Part shown: positions 1 to 7,706 of the stretch, in pieces
Layout of the letters: every line of letters begins with the position of its first letter
How positions within the stretch are numbered: position 1 is the stretch's first letter
NCBI RefSeq assembly: GCF_036226525.1
Contig: NZ_CP108487.1
Span: forward strand, 4,154,001 to 4,218,000
Origin: Kribbella sp. NBC_01245
GTDB taxonomy: Bacteria > Actinomycetota > Actinomycetes > Propionibacteriales > Kribbellaceae
DNA length: 64,000 nucleotides
Direction: 5' to 3'
Position numbers and translations under genes: made by a program
Notes under the pieces: generated by a model
What the model saw: only the letters and a program-made list of their open reading frames with translations
What the model was told of the DNA's origin: nothing
Database searches by the model: none

Positions 1-1
1 C

Positions 2-1165
2 CCGCTCACCCTGCTCGTCGGACTCTCGACGACCCTGCGCGAGCCCGTCCTGACCGCGATGCTGACGCCTGGGACCGCCGCGATCGTGGTCGATCAGGAC
101 GAACTCTCCACCCGTGGCGTGCTCACCTGGCGCCTCCTCACCGCCGCCCCGATGAGCGCCGATCCGGCGTCCATCCGCGAGCCCGGCGCCTGGTCGGCCG
201 AGCCTGACTGGCCGACTGGCTGGGCGGCTGACGATGATTGGCCCGCGCCGGACTCAGTGTTGCTCGATTCGGGCGAGTTCGCCGTCGGCGAGGACTGCGG
301 CGCCTGCCAGCTGATCGAGTCGCTACTGCCGCTGCTCGACACTCTGGTCAGTCGCGGTCACTGGGAGCACCTGGTGCTCGCGGCGCCGCCCGCGATGGAG
401 GCCCGTCCGCTCGCCACCACCCTGGTCGCCGCGATGCCGGCCGAGATCAAGGTCGACACCGTCACCTGCGTGGTCGACGCCGTACTGCTGGTCGAGCAAC
501 TCTCCGGCGACGAGCTCCTCGACGAGCGCGGCCTGGCCCTCGGCGCGCCCGACCGCCGCAACGTGGCCGAGTTGACCGCCCGCCAGGTGGAGTACGCCGA
601 CATCTGCGTGCTGGCCAACGCCCATCGCGCCAACGCGCCCGAGCGCCTGCACAACCTGCTCCGCCACCTCAACCCGCGTACGACGGTCATCCCGGCGGAC
701 CCCAGCGGCGTACCGTCCGGCCCCGTCTCCCAAACCGGCGCCTTCGACATCGAAGCCGCCGAGGCCTGGGCAGGCGAACTCGCCGAAGCCGGCCGCCTCC
801 AGCCGAGCGAGGCCGGCGTCACCACGGTGTTATGGCGGTCCACCCGGCCGTTCCACCCCGCGCGCCTGAACGACGCCCTCGAGGACATCGTCGAAGGGGT
901 CGTACGCAGTCGCGGAGTCGTCTGGCTGGCCAACCGCCCAACTCAACGCGTCCGCTGGGAATCCGCCGGCTTCAGCGCCTCCCTAGGCGCCCTCGGCGAA
1001 TGGTCCGACACCGAACACCTAGCCGAATGCACCTTGGTCGCCACCGGCGTAGGCCTAGACCCCTTACGCCTCCAGGCCGTTCTAGACGCCTGCCTCCTCA
1101 CCGAAGCCGAACTAACCACCCTCGACTGGCACTCCCTAGAAGACCCCTTCGCCGGCGTCCTCTAA
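2..1165 (+). CDS. CobW-like GTPase-family protein, 5' end cut by window
   Basis: Open from the first bases, so the true start lies just upstream; an internal ATG is at 59. About 387 residues are visible. The layout matches the divergent actinobacterial CobW/COG0523 metal-chaperone group: an N-terminal P-loop-like region (here GLSTTLREP, which lacks the normal GxxGxGKT), a CGAC motif near the position of the family's CxCC metal motif, and a CobW C-terminal domain with RPFHPARLNDALE, SRGVVWLANRP and a closing DACLLTEAE. COG0523 proteins usually deliver zinc or cobalt, but the degenerate P-loop makes GTP hydrolysis doubtful. No ribosomal-protein or Zur-linked neighbour is visible downstream. Family assignment is firm; metal and role are inferred. 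Confidence 0.75.
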   Translation, partial: PLTLLVGLSTTLREPVLTAMLTPGTAAIVVDQDELSTRGVLTWRLLTAAPMSADPASIREPGAWSAEPDWPTGWAADDDWPAPDSVLLDSGEFAVGEDCGACQLIESLLPLLDTLVSRGHWEHLVLAAPPAMEARPLATTLVAAMPAEIKVDTVTCVVDAVLLVEQLSGDELLDERGLALGAPDRRNVAELTARQVEYADICVLANAHRANAPERLHNLLRHLNPRTTVIPADPSGVPSGPVSQTGAFDIEAAEAWAGELAEAGRLQPSEAGVTTVLWRSTRPFHPARLNDALEDIVEGVVRSRGVVWLANRPTQRVRWESAGFSASLGALGEWSDTEHLAECTLVATGVGLDPLRLQAVLDACLLTEAELTTLDWHSLEDPFAGVL

Positions 1166-1200
1166 CCACGCCACTACCGGCAACCCGGCACGACCGCCCG

Positions 1201-1542
1201 ACGCCAACACTTGCAGACGCCCGCGATCCGAACAGCTCAAGCCCTGCGTCGATTTGCCTGGATGCGACCGCTAGGAGGCGGGCCGTGATCGGGATGGCTC
1301 CGTGCGGTCGCATCCTGGCAAACCGACGCTAATCCCGGTCCACGAATAGCGTCAGGCCGGGCGCTTGTTCCGTCGTACGGGCTCCGAGGTAAGGGATGCG
1401 TGGCGGACGACAGCGTCGGTTTGCCAGGATGCGACCGCGCGGAGCTGTCGGAATTGCGCTCGCCTGTCCAGCGGTCGCATCCAGACAAATCGACGCAGGG
1501 CTTGGGCTGTTCGGATCGCGGGCGTCTGCAAGCGTTGGCGTG
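1201..1542. repeat. Large imperfect inverted repeat, arms about 130 bp
   Basis: Positions 1201-1332 are nearly the reverse complement of 1409-1542, with about 75 bp between the arms. Examples: 1212-1275 pairs with 1468-1531 with only a few mismatches, and 1299-1332 pairs with 1411-1444. Reading frames here are open only because the sequence is GC-rich and repetitive; none resembles a protein. The spacer lies downstream of the CobW-like gene and of the convergent carboxylase gene, so it could work as a bidirectional terminator or be a mobile palindromic element. Confidence 0.8.
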
Positions 1543-1676
1543 GTGCGAGGTGATTCGGATCGCGGGCGTCTGCAAGCGTTGGCGTGGTGCGAGGTGATTC
1601 GGACCGCGGGCGTCTGCAAGCGTTGGCGTGGTGTGAGGTGATTCGGATTGCGAGCGTCTGCGAGTGTTGGCGTCGG
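1510..1676. repeat. 44-bp tandem direct repeat, 3 full copies plus a partial
   Basis: Units begin at 1510, 1554, 1598 and 1642, each opening with TTCGGA and containing GCGTCTGC. Copies 1 and 2 are nearly identical, copy 3 differs at a few bases, and copy 4 is degenerate and runs up to the carboxylase stop codon at 1677. Copy 1 lies inside the right arm of the large inverted repeat, and a single inverted copy sits in the left arm near 1201-1235. There are no unique spacers, so this is not a CRISPR array. Confidence 0.85.
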
Positions 1677-3206
1677 TTAGACCGGGGGGACGCCGTGGCG
1701 GCGGTTGGAGAAGTGGCGGGACTTGGTTTGGGCGGCGGCTAGGCGGGCGATCAGGTCTTCGCGGAGGTGTTCCGGTTCGACGATGGCGTCGATGACGAGG
1801 TCGGCGGCGAGGCGGAGGATGTCGATGTCGGTTTCGTATTCCTCGCGCAGTTTCGACACGTACTCGACCCGCTCGGTCTCGTCCGAGATTTCCTGGATCT
1901 TGTTGTAGTAAACGGCATTGATCGCCGCCTCCGGACCCATTACCGCGATCTTCGCCGTCGGCAACGCGATACACGCGTCGGGCGAAAAACCCGGACCGCA
2001 CATCGCGTAAAGCCCTGCCCCATAAGCCTTTCGCACGATCACCGAAACCGTCGGCACAGTCGCCTCAGAAACAGCGGTGATCATTTTCGCGCCATGCCGG
2101 ATAATTCCAGCCCGCTCAACCTCGGACCCGATCATGAACCCCGGCACATCGCACAAGTAGATCAACGGAACGTTGAACGCGTCGCACAACCAAATGAACC
2201 GCGCCGCCTTATCCGCCGAGTCGACGAACAACACGCCACCCTTGACCGCGGGCTGATTCGCCACGAACCCGACGACCTGCCCCGCCAGCAGACCGAAGCC
2301 GGTCACCAGCTCCGCCGCGTACGACGGCTTGACCTCGAAGAACGAGTCCGCGTCCGCGATGGCGTCGATCACGTCGTGGATGTCGAACCCGATGCTCTCC
2401 TCGGCCGGCACCAGGTCACGCGTGAACGCACGGCCCGCCTCCCCCGCGTCGTACGACGGAGGGCTGGACTGCCAGGAGCCCGGGAGGTACGAGAAGTACT
2501 GCTTGGCCAGGTCGATCGCCTCGGCGTCGTCGGACGCGAGCAGGTCACCACATCCCGAGACGCTGGTGTGCATCCGAGCGCCGCCCATTTCCTCGAGCGT
2601 GACCTTCTCCCCGACGACCATCTCGGCCATTCGCGGCGAACCCAGGTACATCGAGGCGTTGCCGTCGACCATGATGACGAGATCGCAAAAGGCCGGGATG
2701 TATGCGCCACCAGCGGCGGACGGCCCGAACAGGCAGCAGATCTGCGGCACCTTGCCCGAGAGCGCGACCTGGTTGTGGAAGATCCGGCCGGCGCCACGAC
2801 GCCCCGGGAACAGGTCCACCTGGTCGGTGATGCGCGCACCCGCCGAGTCGATCAACCAGAAGATCGGCAGCTCGTCGCGGATCGCCACCTCGGTCATCCG
2901 GACGATCTTCTCGACCGTACGCGCGCCCCACGAACCGGCCTTCACGGTCGGGTCGTTCGCGACGACGAGCGCCGGCCGTCCATCGACCAGCCCGCGGCCG
3001 GTGACCACGCCGTCAGCCGGGAGACCCGGGTTCAGCGCGTTGGCCAGCTGCGCGTCTTCGACGAACGAACCCTCGTCGAGCAACAGTGCGATCCGGTCGC
3101 GGACGTACAACTTGTTCTGCGAAGCGAGTTTGGCCGCCGCCTTCTCAGGCGGAGCGATCGTCGCCTCGCGCGCGACCTTGAACTCTGTCCAGTGATCCCG
3201 GCTCAT
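1677..3206 (-). CDS. Acyl-CoA carboxylase beta (carboxyltransferase) subunit
   Basis: 509 residues, the usual length for an AccD/PccB/LiuB-type carboxyltransferase, which moves CO2 from carboxybiotin to an acyl-CoA. The two oxyanion-hole glycine motifs are present: GPSAAGGAY at 161-169 and RKAYGAGLYAM at 392-402. It lies 37 bp downstream of the acyl-CoA dehydrogenase gene on the same strand, so they are probably co-transcribed. With a MerR regulator and a LiuR-like operator upstream, a branched-chain (methylcrotonyl-CoA-like) substrate is plausible, but substrate cannot be read from the sequence. No biotin-carrying partner is adjacent; a candidate alpha chain is at 24.1 kb. The start at 3206 gives the expected N-terminus. 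Confidence 0.9.
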   Translation of the reverse strand: MSRDHWTEFKVAREATIAPPEKAAAKLASQNKLYVRDRIALLLDEGSFVEDAQLANALNPGLPADGVVTGRGLVDGRPALVVANDPTVKAGSWGARTVEKIVRMTEVAIRDELPIFWLIDSAGARITDQVDLFPGRRGAGRIFHNQVALSGKVPQICCLFGPSAAGGAYIPAFCDLVIMVDGNASMYLGSPRMAEMVVGEKVTLEEMGGARMHTSVSGCGDLLASDDAEAIDLAKQYFSYLPGSWQSSPPSYDAGEAGRAFTRDLVPAEESIGFDIHDVIDAIADADSFFEVKPSYAAELVTGFGLLAGQVVGFVANQPAVKGGVLFVDSADKAARFIWLCDAFNVPLIYLCDVPGFMIGSEVERAGIIRHGAKMITAVSEATVPTVSVIVRKAYGAGLYAMCGPGFSPDACIALPTAKIAVMGPEAAINAVYYNKIQEISDETERVEYVSKLREEYETDIDILRLAADLVIDAIVEPEHLREDLIARLAAAQTKSRHFSNRRHGVPPV

Positions 3207-3243
3207 GCCTGCATCCTCACACGCTCACTCAACGGACCGCGTC

Positions 3244-4410
3244 TCATTCGACGGGGAGGCCTAGACCACGCGCGATCAGCATCCGCTGCACCTCTGACGT
3301 ACCCTCGCCGATCTCGAGGATCTTCGCGTCGCGGTAGAAGCGGGTGACCGGGTATTCCTCCATGAAGCCGTAGCCACCGAAGACCTGAGTCGCGATCCGG
3401 GTCGCGGTGACGGCGGCCTCGGTGCTGTAGAGCTTCGCGACCGCGGCAGCCTGCTTGAACTCCTTGATCGGCGCGCCCTTGTCCTTCAGCGCGGCGGCCT
3501 TGTACGTCAGCATCTCGGCCGCATGGGCCATCACCTGCAGGTCCGCGATCTGGAACGCCACACCCTGCTTGGCGCCGATCGGCACCCCGAAGGTCTTGCG
3601 CTCACCGGCGTACTGCACGGACATCTCGAGGCACGCCTTGATGCAGCCGAGCGCCACCGCGGAGATCGCGACGCGGCCGTCGTCCAGCGTCGCGAGGAAC
3701 TGGCCGAAGCCCTTGCCGCGCTCGCCAAGCAGGTTCGCCGAGGGCACCCGGCAGTCGGTGAAGCTCAGCGGATGCGTGTCGGAGGCGTGCCAGCCGAGCT
3801 TGTCGTACGGCGCCTCGGCCACGAAACCGGGCGTGCCACTCGGGACGATGATCGTGGAGATCTCGGGCTTGCCGTCAGCCCGCTCACCGGTGCGCGCGGT
3901 GACGGTGACCACCGAGGTGATCGACGAACCCGAGTTGGTGATGAACTGCTTGGAGCCGTTGACGACCCACTCGTCACCCTCAAGTACGGCGCGGGTCTTC
4001 GTGGCGCCGGCGTCGGACCCGGATTCCGGCTCGGTCAGACCGAAGCCCGCGAGCCGCTTGCCCGCGACCAGGTCGGGCAGCCACGCCTGCTTCTGCGCGT
4101 CGGTGCCGTACGTCAGGATCGGGTTGATGCCGAGCCCGACGGCGGCCTCGAGCGTGATGCCCATCGACTGGTCGACCCGGCTGATCTCCTCGATCGCCAC
4201 GCACAGGCTGGTGAAGTCGCCGTCCGCGCCGCCGTACTCCTCGGGCGCGGTCAGACCGAACAGGCCCAGCTCGCCCATCTTGTGCACCACGTCGACCGGG
4301 AAGTGGTGCTTGCGGTCCCACTCGGCGGCGTACGGCGCGATCTCGGCCTGGGCGAAGTCGCGCACGCTGGCGCGGAACTCGTTGTGCTCAGGGGACAGCT
4401 CGAAAGACAT
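3244..4410 (-). CDS. Acyl-CoA dehydrogenase (isovaleryl-CoA-type candidate)
   Basis: 388 residues, full length for the FAD-dependent acyl-CoA dehydrogenase family, which introduces the C2-C3 double bond and passes electrons to ETF. The C-terminal signature YRDAKILEIGEGTSE is present, with Glu369 in GEGT a candidate catalytic base, and the FAD/substrate region reads GFGLTEPESGSDAG. It is first in a two-gene operon with the carboxyltransferase and faces a MerR regulator across a palindromic operator. That order resembles the start of leucine/isovalerate (liu) clusters, but liuC, liuD and liuE are absent, so the exact substrate is an inference. Confidence 0.9.
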   Translation of the reverse strand: MSFELSPEHNEFRASVRDFAQAEIAPYAAEWDRKHHFPVDVVHKMGELGLFGLTAPEEYGGADGDFTSLCVAIEEISRVDQSMGITLEAAVGLGINPILTYGTDAQKQAWLPDLVAGKRLAGFGLTEPESGSDAGATKTRAVLEGDEWVVNGSKQFITNSGSSITSVVTVTARTGERADGKPEISTIIVPSGTPGFVAEAPYDKLGWHASDTHPLSFTDCRVPSANLLGERGKGFGQFLATLDDGRVAISAVALGCIKACLEMSVQYAGERKTFGVPIGAKQGVAFQIADLQVMAHAAEMLTYKAAALKDKGAPIKEFKQAAAVAKLYSTEAAVTATRIATQVFGGYGFMEEYPVTRFYRDAKILEIGEGTSEVQRMLIARGLGLPVE

Positions 4411-4440
4411 TCCGACTCCAGTGGCTCCGGTGATTGACGC

Positions 4441-4454
4441 TTACGTAAACGTAA
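4441..4454. promoter_or_regulatory. LiuR-like MerR operator between divergent genes
   Basis: The sequence TTACGT-AA-ACGTAA is a perfect inverted repeat with a 2-bp centre. It lies about 30 bp upstream of the acyl-CoA dehydrogenase ATG (4410) and about 30 bp upstream of the MerR GTG (4484). It resembles the operator type described for LiuR-family MerR regulators of branched-chain catabolism. A TTGACG at 4434-4439 could be the -35 box of the MerR promoter. Binding by the adjacent MerR protein is inferred. Confidence 0.7.
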
Positions 4455-4483
4455 AGCATGCTGGCGGCGTGCACAATATCCAG

Positions 4484-4873
4484 GTGAGTGCCGACAGCCG
4501 GACCTGGTCGATCGCCGAACTGGCGGCCGAGTACGACGTCACGCTGCGCACCATCCGGTTCTACGAGGACCGGGGCCTGCTCACGCCCGAACGGCGCGGC
4601 ACGGTCCGGGTCTACCACCCGCGCGACCGGGTCCGGCTCGGCCTGATCCTGCGCGGCAAACGCCTCGGTTTCAGCCTGGACGAGATCGCGACGATCGTGG
4701 ACATGTACGACGCGGAGCCCGGCGAAAAGGGGCAACTGGCCTACCTACTGGACCAGATCACGTCACGCCGCACCGAGCTCGAGCAAAGACGCCGCGACAT
4801 CGACGAGACCCTGGCCGAACTGGCCGAGGTAGAACGCCGCTGCCAAGCCGACCTCCACGCCCTCCGCGACTAG
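4484..4873 (+). CDS. MerR-family transcriptional regulator
   Basis: 129 residues from the GTG at 4484; a second GTG at 4469 is possible and longer upstream readings run antisense through the dehydrogenase gene. The N-terminus is a MerR winged helix (SIAELAAEYDVTLRTIRFYE, then a PERRGTVRVY wing), followed by a coiled-coil dimerisation helix rich in Glu and Arg. There is no cysteine metal site; the short C-terminus fits LiuR-like acyl-CoA-sensing members. It is divergent from the acyl-CoA dehydrogenase operon and shares the TTACGT palindrome with it, so autoregulation plus control of that operon is the simplest reading. Its stop codon overlaps the convergent MarR stop by 3 bp. Confidence 0.85.
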   Translation: MSADSRTWSIAELAAEYDVTLRTIRFYEDRGLLTPERRGTVRVYHPRDRVRLGLILRGKRLGFSLDEIATIVDMYDAEPGEKGQLAYLLDQITSRRTELEQRRRDIDETLAELAEVERRCQADLHALRD

Positions 4874-5319
4874 GACTCCGAGATCTCGCGTTCGTACCTG
4901 CTGAAGGTTTCGACGAAGAGTTGCCGTTGGGCCGGAGTGAGGGGTTCGAGGGCGGCCCGCCAGGCCTTGGCGCTTTGGGAGAGCCAGGCGTCGACGGCCG
5001 GGCGTTGGTCCTCGGCGATCGTGACGATGGCCTTGCGACGGTCTTCGGGATCGGCCTGGCGGTCGAGGATGCCCTTACGCGTCAGCTCCCCCACCATCAG
5101 GCTGACCGTGGCCGGGGTGACCTCGAGCCGGGCGGCCAGGTCGTTCACGCCGAGCGGCCCGTCGAACTGCAGGTAGGCGAACAGCGAGAGGTGGCGCGGC
5201 GCGAGCTGCAGGCCGGCGATCTCCGGCGGCACCTGCAGGCGTTTGATCCGGCCGACCAGCCGCGGCATCAGCAGCAGCATGGTCCGAATGCCGTCGTCCA
5301 CACCCAAGCCGCTTGACAT
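4870..5319 (-). CDS. MarR-family transcriptional regulator
   Basis: 149 residues, typical MarR length. The winged helix-turn-helix spans about residues 57-95, with recognition-helix text VTPATVSLMVGELTRKG and the conserved wing DPEDRR at 90-95. Helices at both ends would form the dimer. A GGAGA ribosome-binding site precedes the ATG. It is divergent from the nitroreductase/hemerythrin gene, and a palindrome of the kind MarR proteins bind lies between them, so it probably represses both. Ligand unknown; phenolic or quinone-like stress compounds are common for this family. Confidence 0.9.
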   Translation of the reverse strand: MSSGLGVDDGIRTMLLLMPRLVGRIKRLQVPPEIAGLQLAPRHLSLFAYLQFDGPLGVNDLAARLEVTPATVSLMVGELTRKGILDRQADPEDRRKAIVTIAEDQRPAVDAWLSQSAKAWRAALEPLTPAQRQLFVETFSRYEREISES

Positions 5320-5334
5320 ATCTTTGTCTCCAAA

Positions 5335-5357
5335 ATAGTTTTGCTCTCAAAGCTATT
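5335..5357. promoter_or_regulatory. Candidate MarR operator overlapping promoter
   Basis: AATAGTTTTG-N4-CAAAGCTATT is a 10-bp-arm inverted repeat with one mismatch. Overlapping shorter palindromes are CAAAA/TTTTG at 5331-5343 and CAAAG/CTTTG at 5348-5363. On the plus strand TTGACA (5313-5318), 17 bp, then TAGTTT (5336-5341) reads as a sigma-70 promoter for the nitroreductase gene, so a protein bound here would block it. The site is 16-38 bp upstream of the MarR start. Confidence 0.7.
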
Positions 5358-5396
5358 ACTTTGCCGCAGGTTCACAGTACCGATCGGGAGACGACG

Positions 5397-6248
5397 TTGA
5401 GCGATTTCAACCGGCAGTTGATCGAGGAGTTCCGGGCCAACCAGGGCCGGTTGAGCGGCATGTTCGAGGGCGCGCGCCTGCTGCTGCTGACCACCACCGG
5501 CGCCCGCTCGGGTCGACCCCACACCACCCCTGCCGCCTACCACGCTGACGACGACCGTCTGCTCATCTACGCGTCCAACCGAGGCGCCGACGAGCATCCC
5601 GCCTGGTACTTCAACCTCCGCGCCAACCCCGAGGTCCAGGTCGAGCTGGGCGCCGAGACGTTCCAGGCCCGCGCCACCATCCAGGAAAGCGCCGAGCGTG
5701 ATCGCCTCTTCGCCGAGCAGGTCGCCCGCGACCCACGCTTCGGCGAGTACGAGGCCGCCACCAACCGCGTCATCCCAGTCATCGCACTCACCCGCATCGA
5801 GGCCCGCGTGGGTGCGGCGACGGCTCACCTCAAGGCCATTCACCAAGGCCTTCGGGACAACCTGGCGTCGCTCCGAGCGAGCGTCGACGACTACCTGAGC
5901 GGGCAGACCAAGTCGGTCGAGCTGCCGCAGTTGGTCGACGATCTGCGCACGCATTGCCTGGCCTTCTGCGGTTCGCTGCGAGCACACCACACGCGCGAGG
6001 ACAGCGTCTTCGACCAGCTCAACCTCGGCCCGGCAGCCGACCGTCTTCGCCGCGAGCACGAGATCGTGGCCGAGCTCAACGACCAGATCGCCGATCTGGT
6101 CGGCCAACTAGGCAACAGCGACGGCAACAGCGACGGCAAGGGCGATGACGCGAGGTTGCGGGACGAACTCGCCCGGCTATCGGACCAACTGGAAGCGCAT
6201 TTCGACTACGAGGAAGCCCATCTCGGCCCAGCGCTGGATGCCGCCTGA
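5397..6248 (+). CDS. Ddn-type F420-dependent nitroreductase fused to hemerythrin-like domain
   Basis: 283 residues from the TTG at 5397, chosen because GGGAG lies about 7 bp upstream and the protein then begins with the usual LSDFNRQLIEEFRAN. Residues 1-120 are a split beta-barrel Ddn/nitroreductase-quinone reductase domain (RLLLLTTTGARSGRP, then HPAWYFNLRANPEVQVELG), a family that uses deazaflavin F420. Residues about 140-283 form a four-helix hemerythrin-like HHE domain with AHHTRED, RREHE and HFDYEEAHLGP, supplying the His and Glu ligands for a di-iron site. A low-complexity linker (GNSDGNSDGKGDD) interrupts the second domain. The divergent MarR gene suggests induction by redox or xenobiotic stress. 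Substrate unknown. Confidence 0.85.
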   Translation: MSDFNRQLIEEFRANQGRLSGMFEGARLLLLTTTGARSGRPHTTPAAYHADDDRLLIYASNRGADEHPAWYFNLRANPEVQVELGAETFQARATIQESAERDRLFAEQVARDPRFGEYEAATNRVIPVIALTRIEARVGAATAHLKAIHQGLRDNLASLRASVDDYLSGQTKSVELPQLVDDLRTHCLAFCGSLRAHHTREDSVFDQLNLGPAADRLRREHEIVAELNDQIADLVGQLGNSDGNSDGKGDDARLRDELARLSDQLEAHFDYEEAHLGPALDAA

Positions 6249-6266
6249 TGTGATCGGATAGGCGTT

Positions 6267-6839
6267 GTGCAATCGACGATCACCTATCTCGAACAGACCA
6301 GCCCCGATGACCTGATCCCCGCCCGCGCCCCCGCCGAACCAGTGGAGGTACGGCGAGCCGAGGTGCCGTCGCCGGAGTTCCACCGGTTCCTCTACTCCGC
6401 CGTCGGTGGCGACTGGCATTGGCGGGGGAAACTCGCCTGGGACTGGGACCAGTGGATGGAGTGGCTGACGCAACCCGGCTTCGAGGCGTGGGTCGCGTGG
6501 GTGCGCGGTACGCCGGCCGGCTACACGGCGTTCACCGGCCGCGAGGGCACCGAGGTGGAGATCGAGAACTTCGGCCTCCTACCCGCGTTCATCGGCCGGG
6601 GTATCGGCGGCCACCTCCTCGCCACAACCCTCCAACACGCCTGGACATTGCCCGAGCGCCACCCGGACTTCAAGCCGGTCAAACGCGTCTGGCTGCATAC
6701 CAACACCCTCGACGGCCCCCACGCCCTCGCCAACTACCAGGCCCGCGGCCTACGCCCGTACCGCACGACCACCGAAGAACGCCCCGACGCCGACGCCCCT
6801 CCCCCCGGCCCCTGGCCCAACGCCAACCGCCGGGCATAG
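6267..6839 (+). CDS. GNAT-family N-acetyltransferase
   Basis: 190 residues from the GTG at 6267, 18 bp after the nitroreductase stop. The core shows the GNAT acetyl-CoA motif in FGLLPAFIGRGIGGHLLATTL, followed by VKRVWLHTNTLDGPHALANYQARGLRPY, the usual beta-alpha end of the fold. The C-terminus is Pro-rich and probably disordered. The acceptor is not predictable; proteins with this WLHTNTLDGPHAL text are generally annotated only as GNAT. It may be co-transcribed with the preceding gene. Confidence 0.85.
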   Translation: MQSTITYLEQTSPDDLIPARAPAEPVEVRRAEVPSPEFHRFLYSAVGGDWHWRGKLAWDWDQWMEWLTQPGFEAWVAWVRGTPAGYTAFTGREGTEVEIENFGLLPAFIGRGIGGHLLATTLQHAWTLPERHPDFKPVKRVWLHTNTLDGPHALANYQARGLRPYRTTTEERPDADAPPPGPWPNANRRA

Positions 6840-6994
6840 CCCTGGACCAGTTCGGACTCCTCTCGGCCTACAGCACCACGGTCGCCGGAGTCGCCGACCG
6901 CACGTTGTCCGATATGCCTGCCGTAGGAGGCGGATCGCCAGCACCACACGACGACCCGAAAGCGGCCAAACAGCCCGAAAAGACACCTTCATGT

Positions 6995-7008
6995 GGACCT
7001 GGCGGTCC
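6995..7008. terminator. Short GC hairpin after the nitrate operon
   Basis: GGACC-TGGC-GGTCC lies just downstream of the last gene of the minus-strand nitrate operon (stop at 7011). It is short and has no T-run, so it is a weak terminator candidate. The rest of 6840-7010 holds nothing recognisable. Confidence 0.35.
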
Positions 7009-7010
7009 GC

Positions 7011-7706
7011 CTATGCAGACGGGACCAATAGCGAACGGCGGGCGTGGTCGTAGCGTTGCAAGGCGAGGGCGGCGATTCGGGTGTCGGCGCCGAGGGGGGC
7101 CGAGCAGCGGACGGCGCCTGCCTTCAACGAGATGTGGCGGGCGCGGTCGGCGAAGAAGCCGGGGGCGAGGAGGTACGTCGCGACGGCCACCCGGCCGGGC
7201 GTACGGGCGATGACCGGGCCGAGGCGTTCGCCCGCGCCGGAGATGTAGCCGACCTCGACGGAACGCCCGAGGCGCTCGCCCAACAACGCAGCAGTCGCGG
7301 AGCAATCGAGCAAGGCCGCGCGATCCGACGAACCAGCGGCCGCGAGCACGACCGAGTCGATCCCACGAAGGTCGCCCAACCGATCGACCAGTACGTCGGC
7401 CAACACGGGCGACGGGCCGAGCGCGGGTGCCGCGACGACCTGGCCGGAACGACGTACGACCTCGCGACCGATGTCCACGCCCACGTGATACCCACTGCTC
7501 AGCAACAACGGCACCAACACGGTTTGCTTGCTATCGGCAACAACCCGCGAGACCAACCCGGGCAGCGCCGGCTCCTGCACATCGACGTATCCCAACGACA
7601 TTGGCAGTTCCGGCCGCAGCGAGGCCATTTCCCGTACCAACGACCGGACCGCAGCGATCCCTCGCGGGTCCGCCGTACCATGCGCGACAGCAACGAGATC
7701 GGTCAT
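7011..7706 (-). CDS. CbiX/SirB-type sirohydrochlorin chelatase
   Basis: 231 residues with the two-lobed CbiX/SirB layout. The metal-binding His residues are in AVAHGTADPRG (residue 9) and SSGYHVGVD (near 74); the second lobe repeats the fold with VVLAAAGSSD. The enzyme family inserts Fe or Co into sirohydrochlorin. As the last gene of the nitrate operon, overlapping the HemD/winged-helix gene by 4 bp, its likely task is siroheme for the nitrite reductase NirB. The same pairing (chelatase-like protein beside NnaR) is found in mycobacteria. Iron as the metal is inferred from context. Confidence 0.85.
   Translation of the reverse strand: MTDLVAVAHGTADPRGIAAVRSLVREMASLRPELPMSLGYVDVQEPALPGLVSRVVADSKQTVLVPLLLSSGYHVGVDIGREVVRRSGQVVAAPALGPSPVLADVLVDRLGDLRGIDSVVLAAAGSSDRAALLDCSATAALLGERLGRSVEVGYISGAGERLGPVIARTPGRVAVATYLLAPGFFADRARHISLKAGAVRCSAPLGADTRIAALALQRYDHARRSLLVPSA

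Noticed and set aside
1510..1676. CRISPR-like array
   Set aside because: The 44-bp units are directly adjacent with no unique spacers and no cas genes occur nearby.
1237..2001. Several small frames in the repeat region and antisense to the carboxylase gene
   Set aside because: Their translations are repeats of the DNA unit and low-complexity; no start site or homology supports them.
3455..4483. Long N-terminal extension of the MerR gene
   Set aside because: It runs antisense to the acyl-CoA dehydrogenase gene and through the operator; MerR proteins begin close to the helix-turn-helix.
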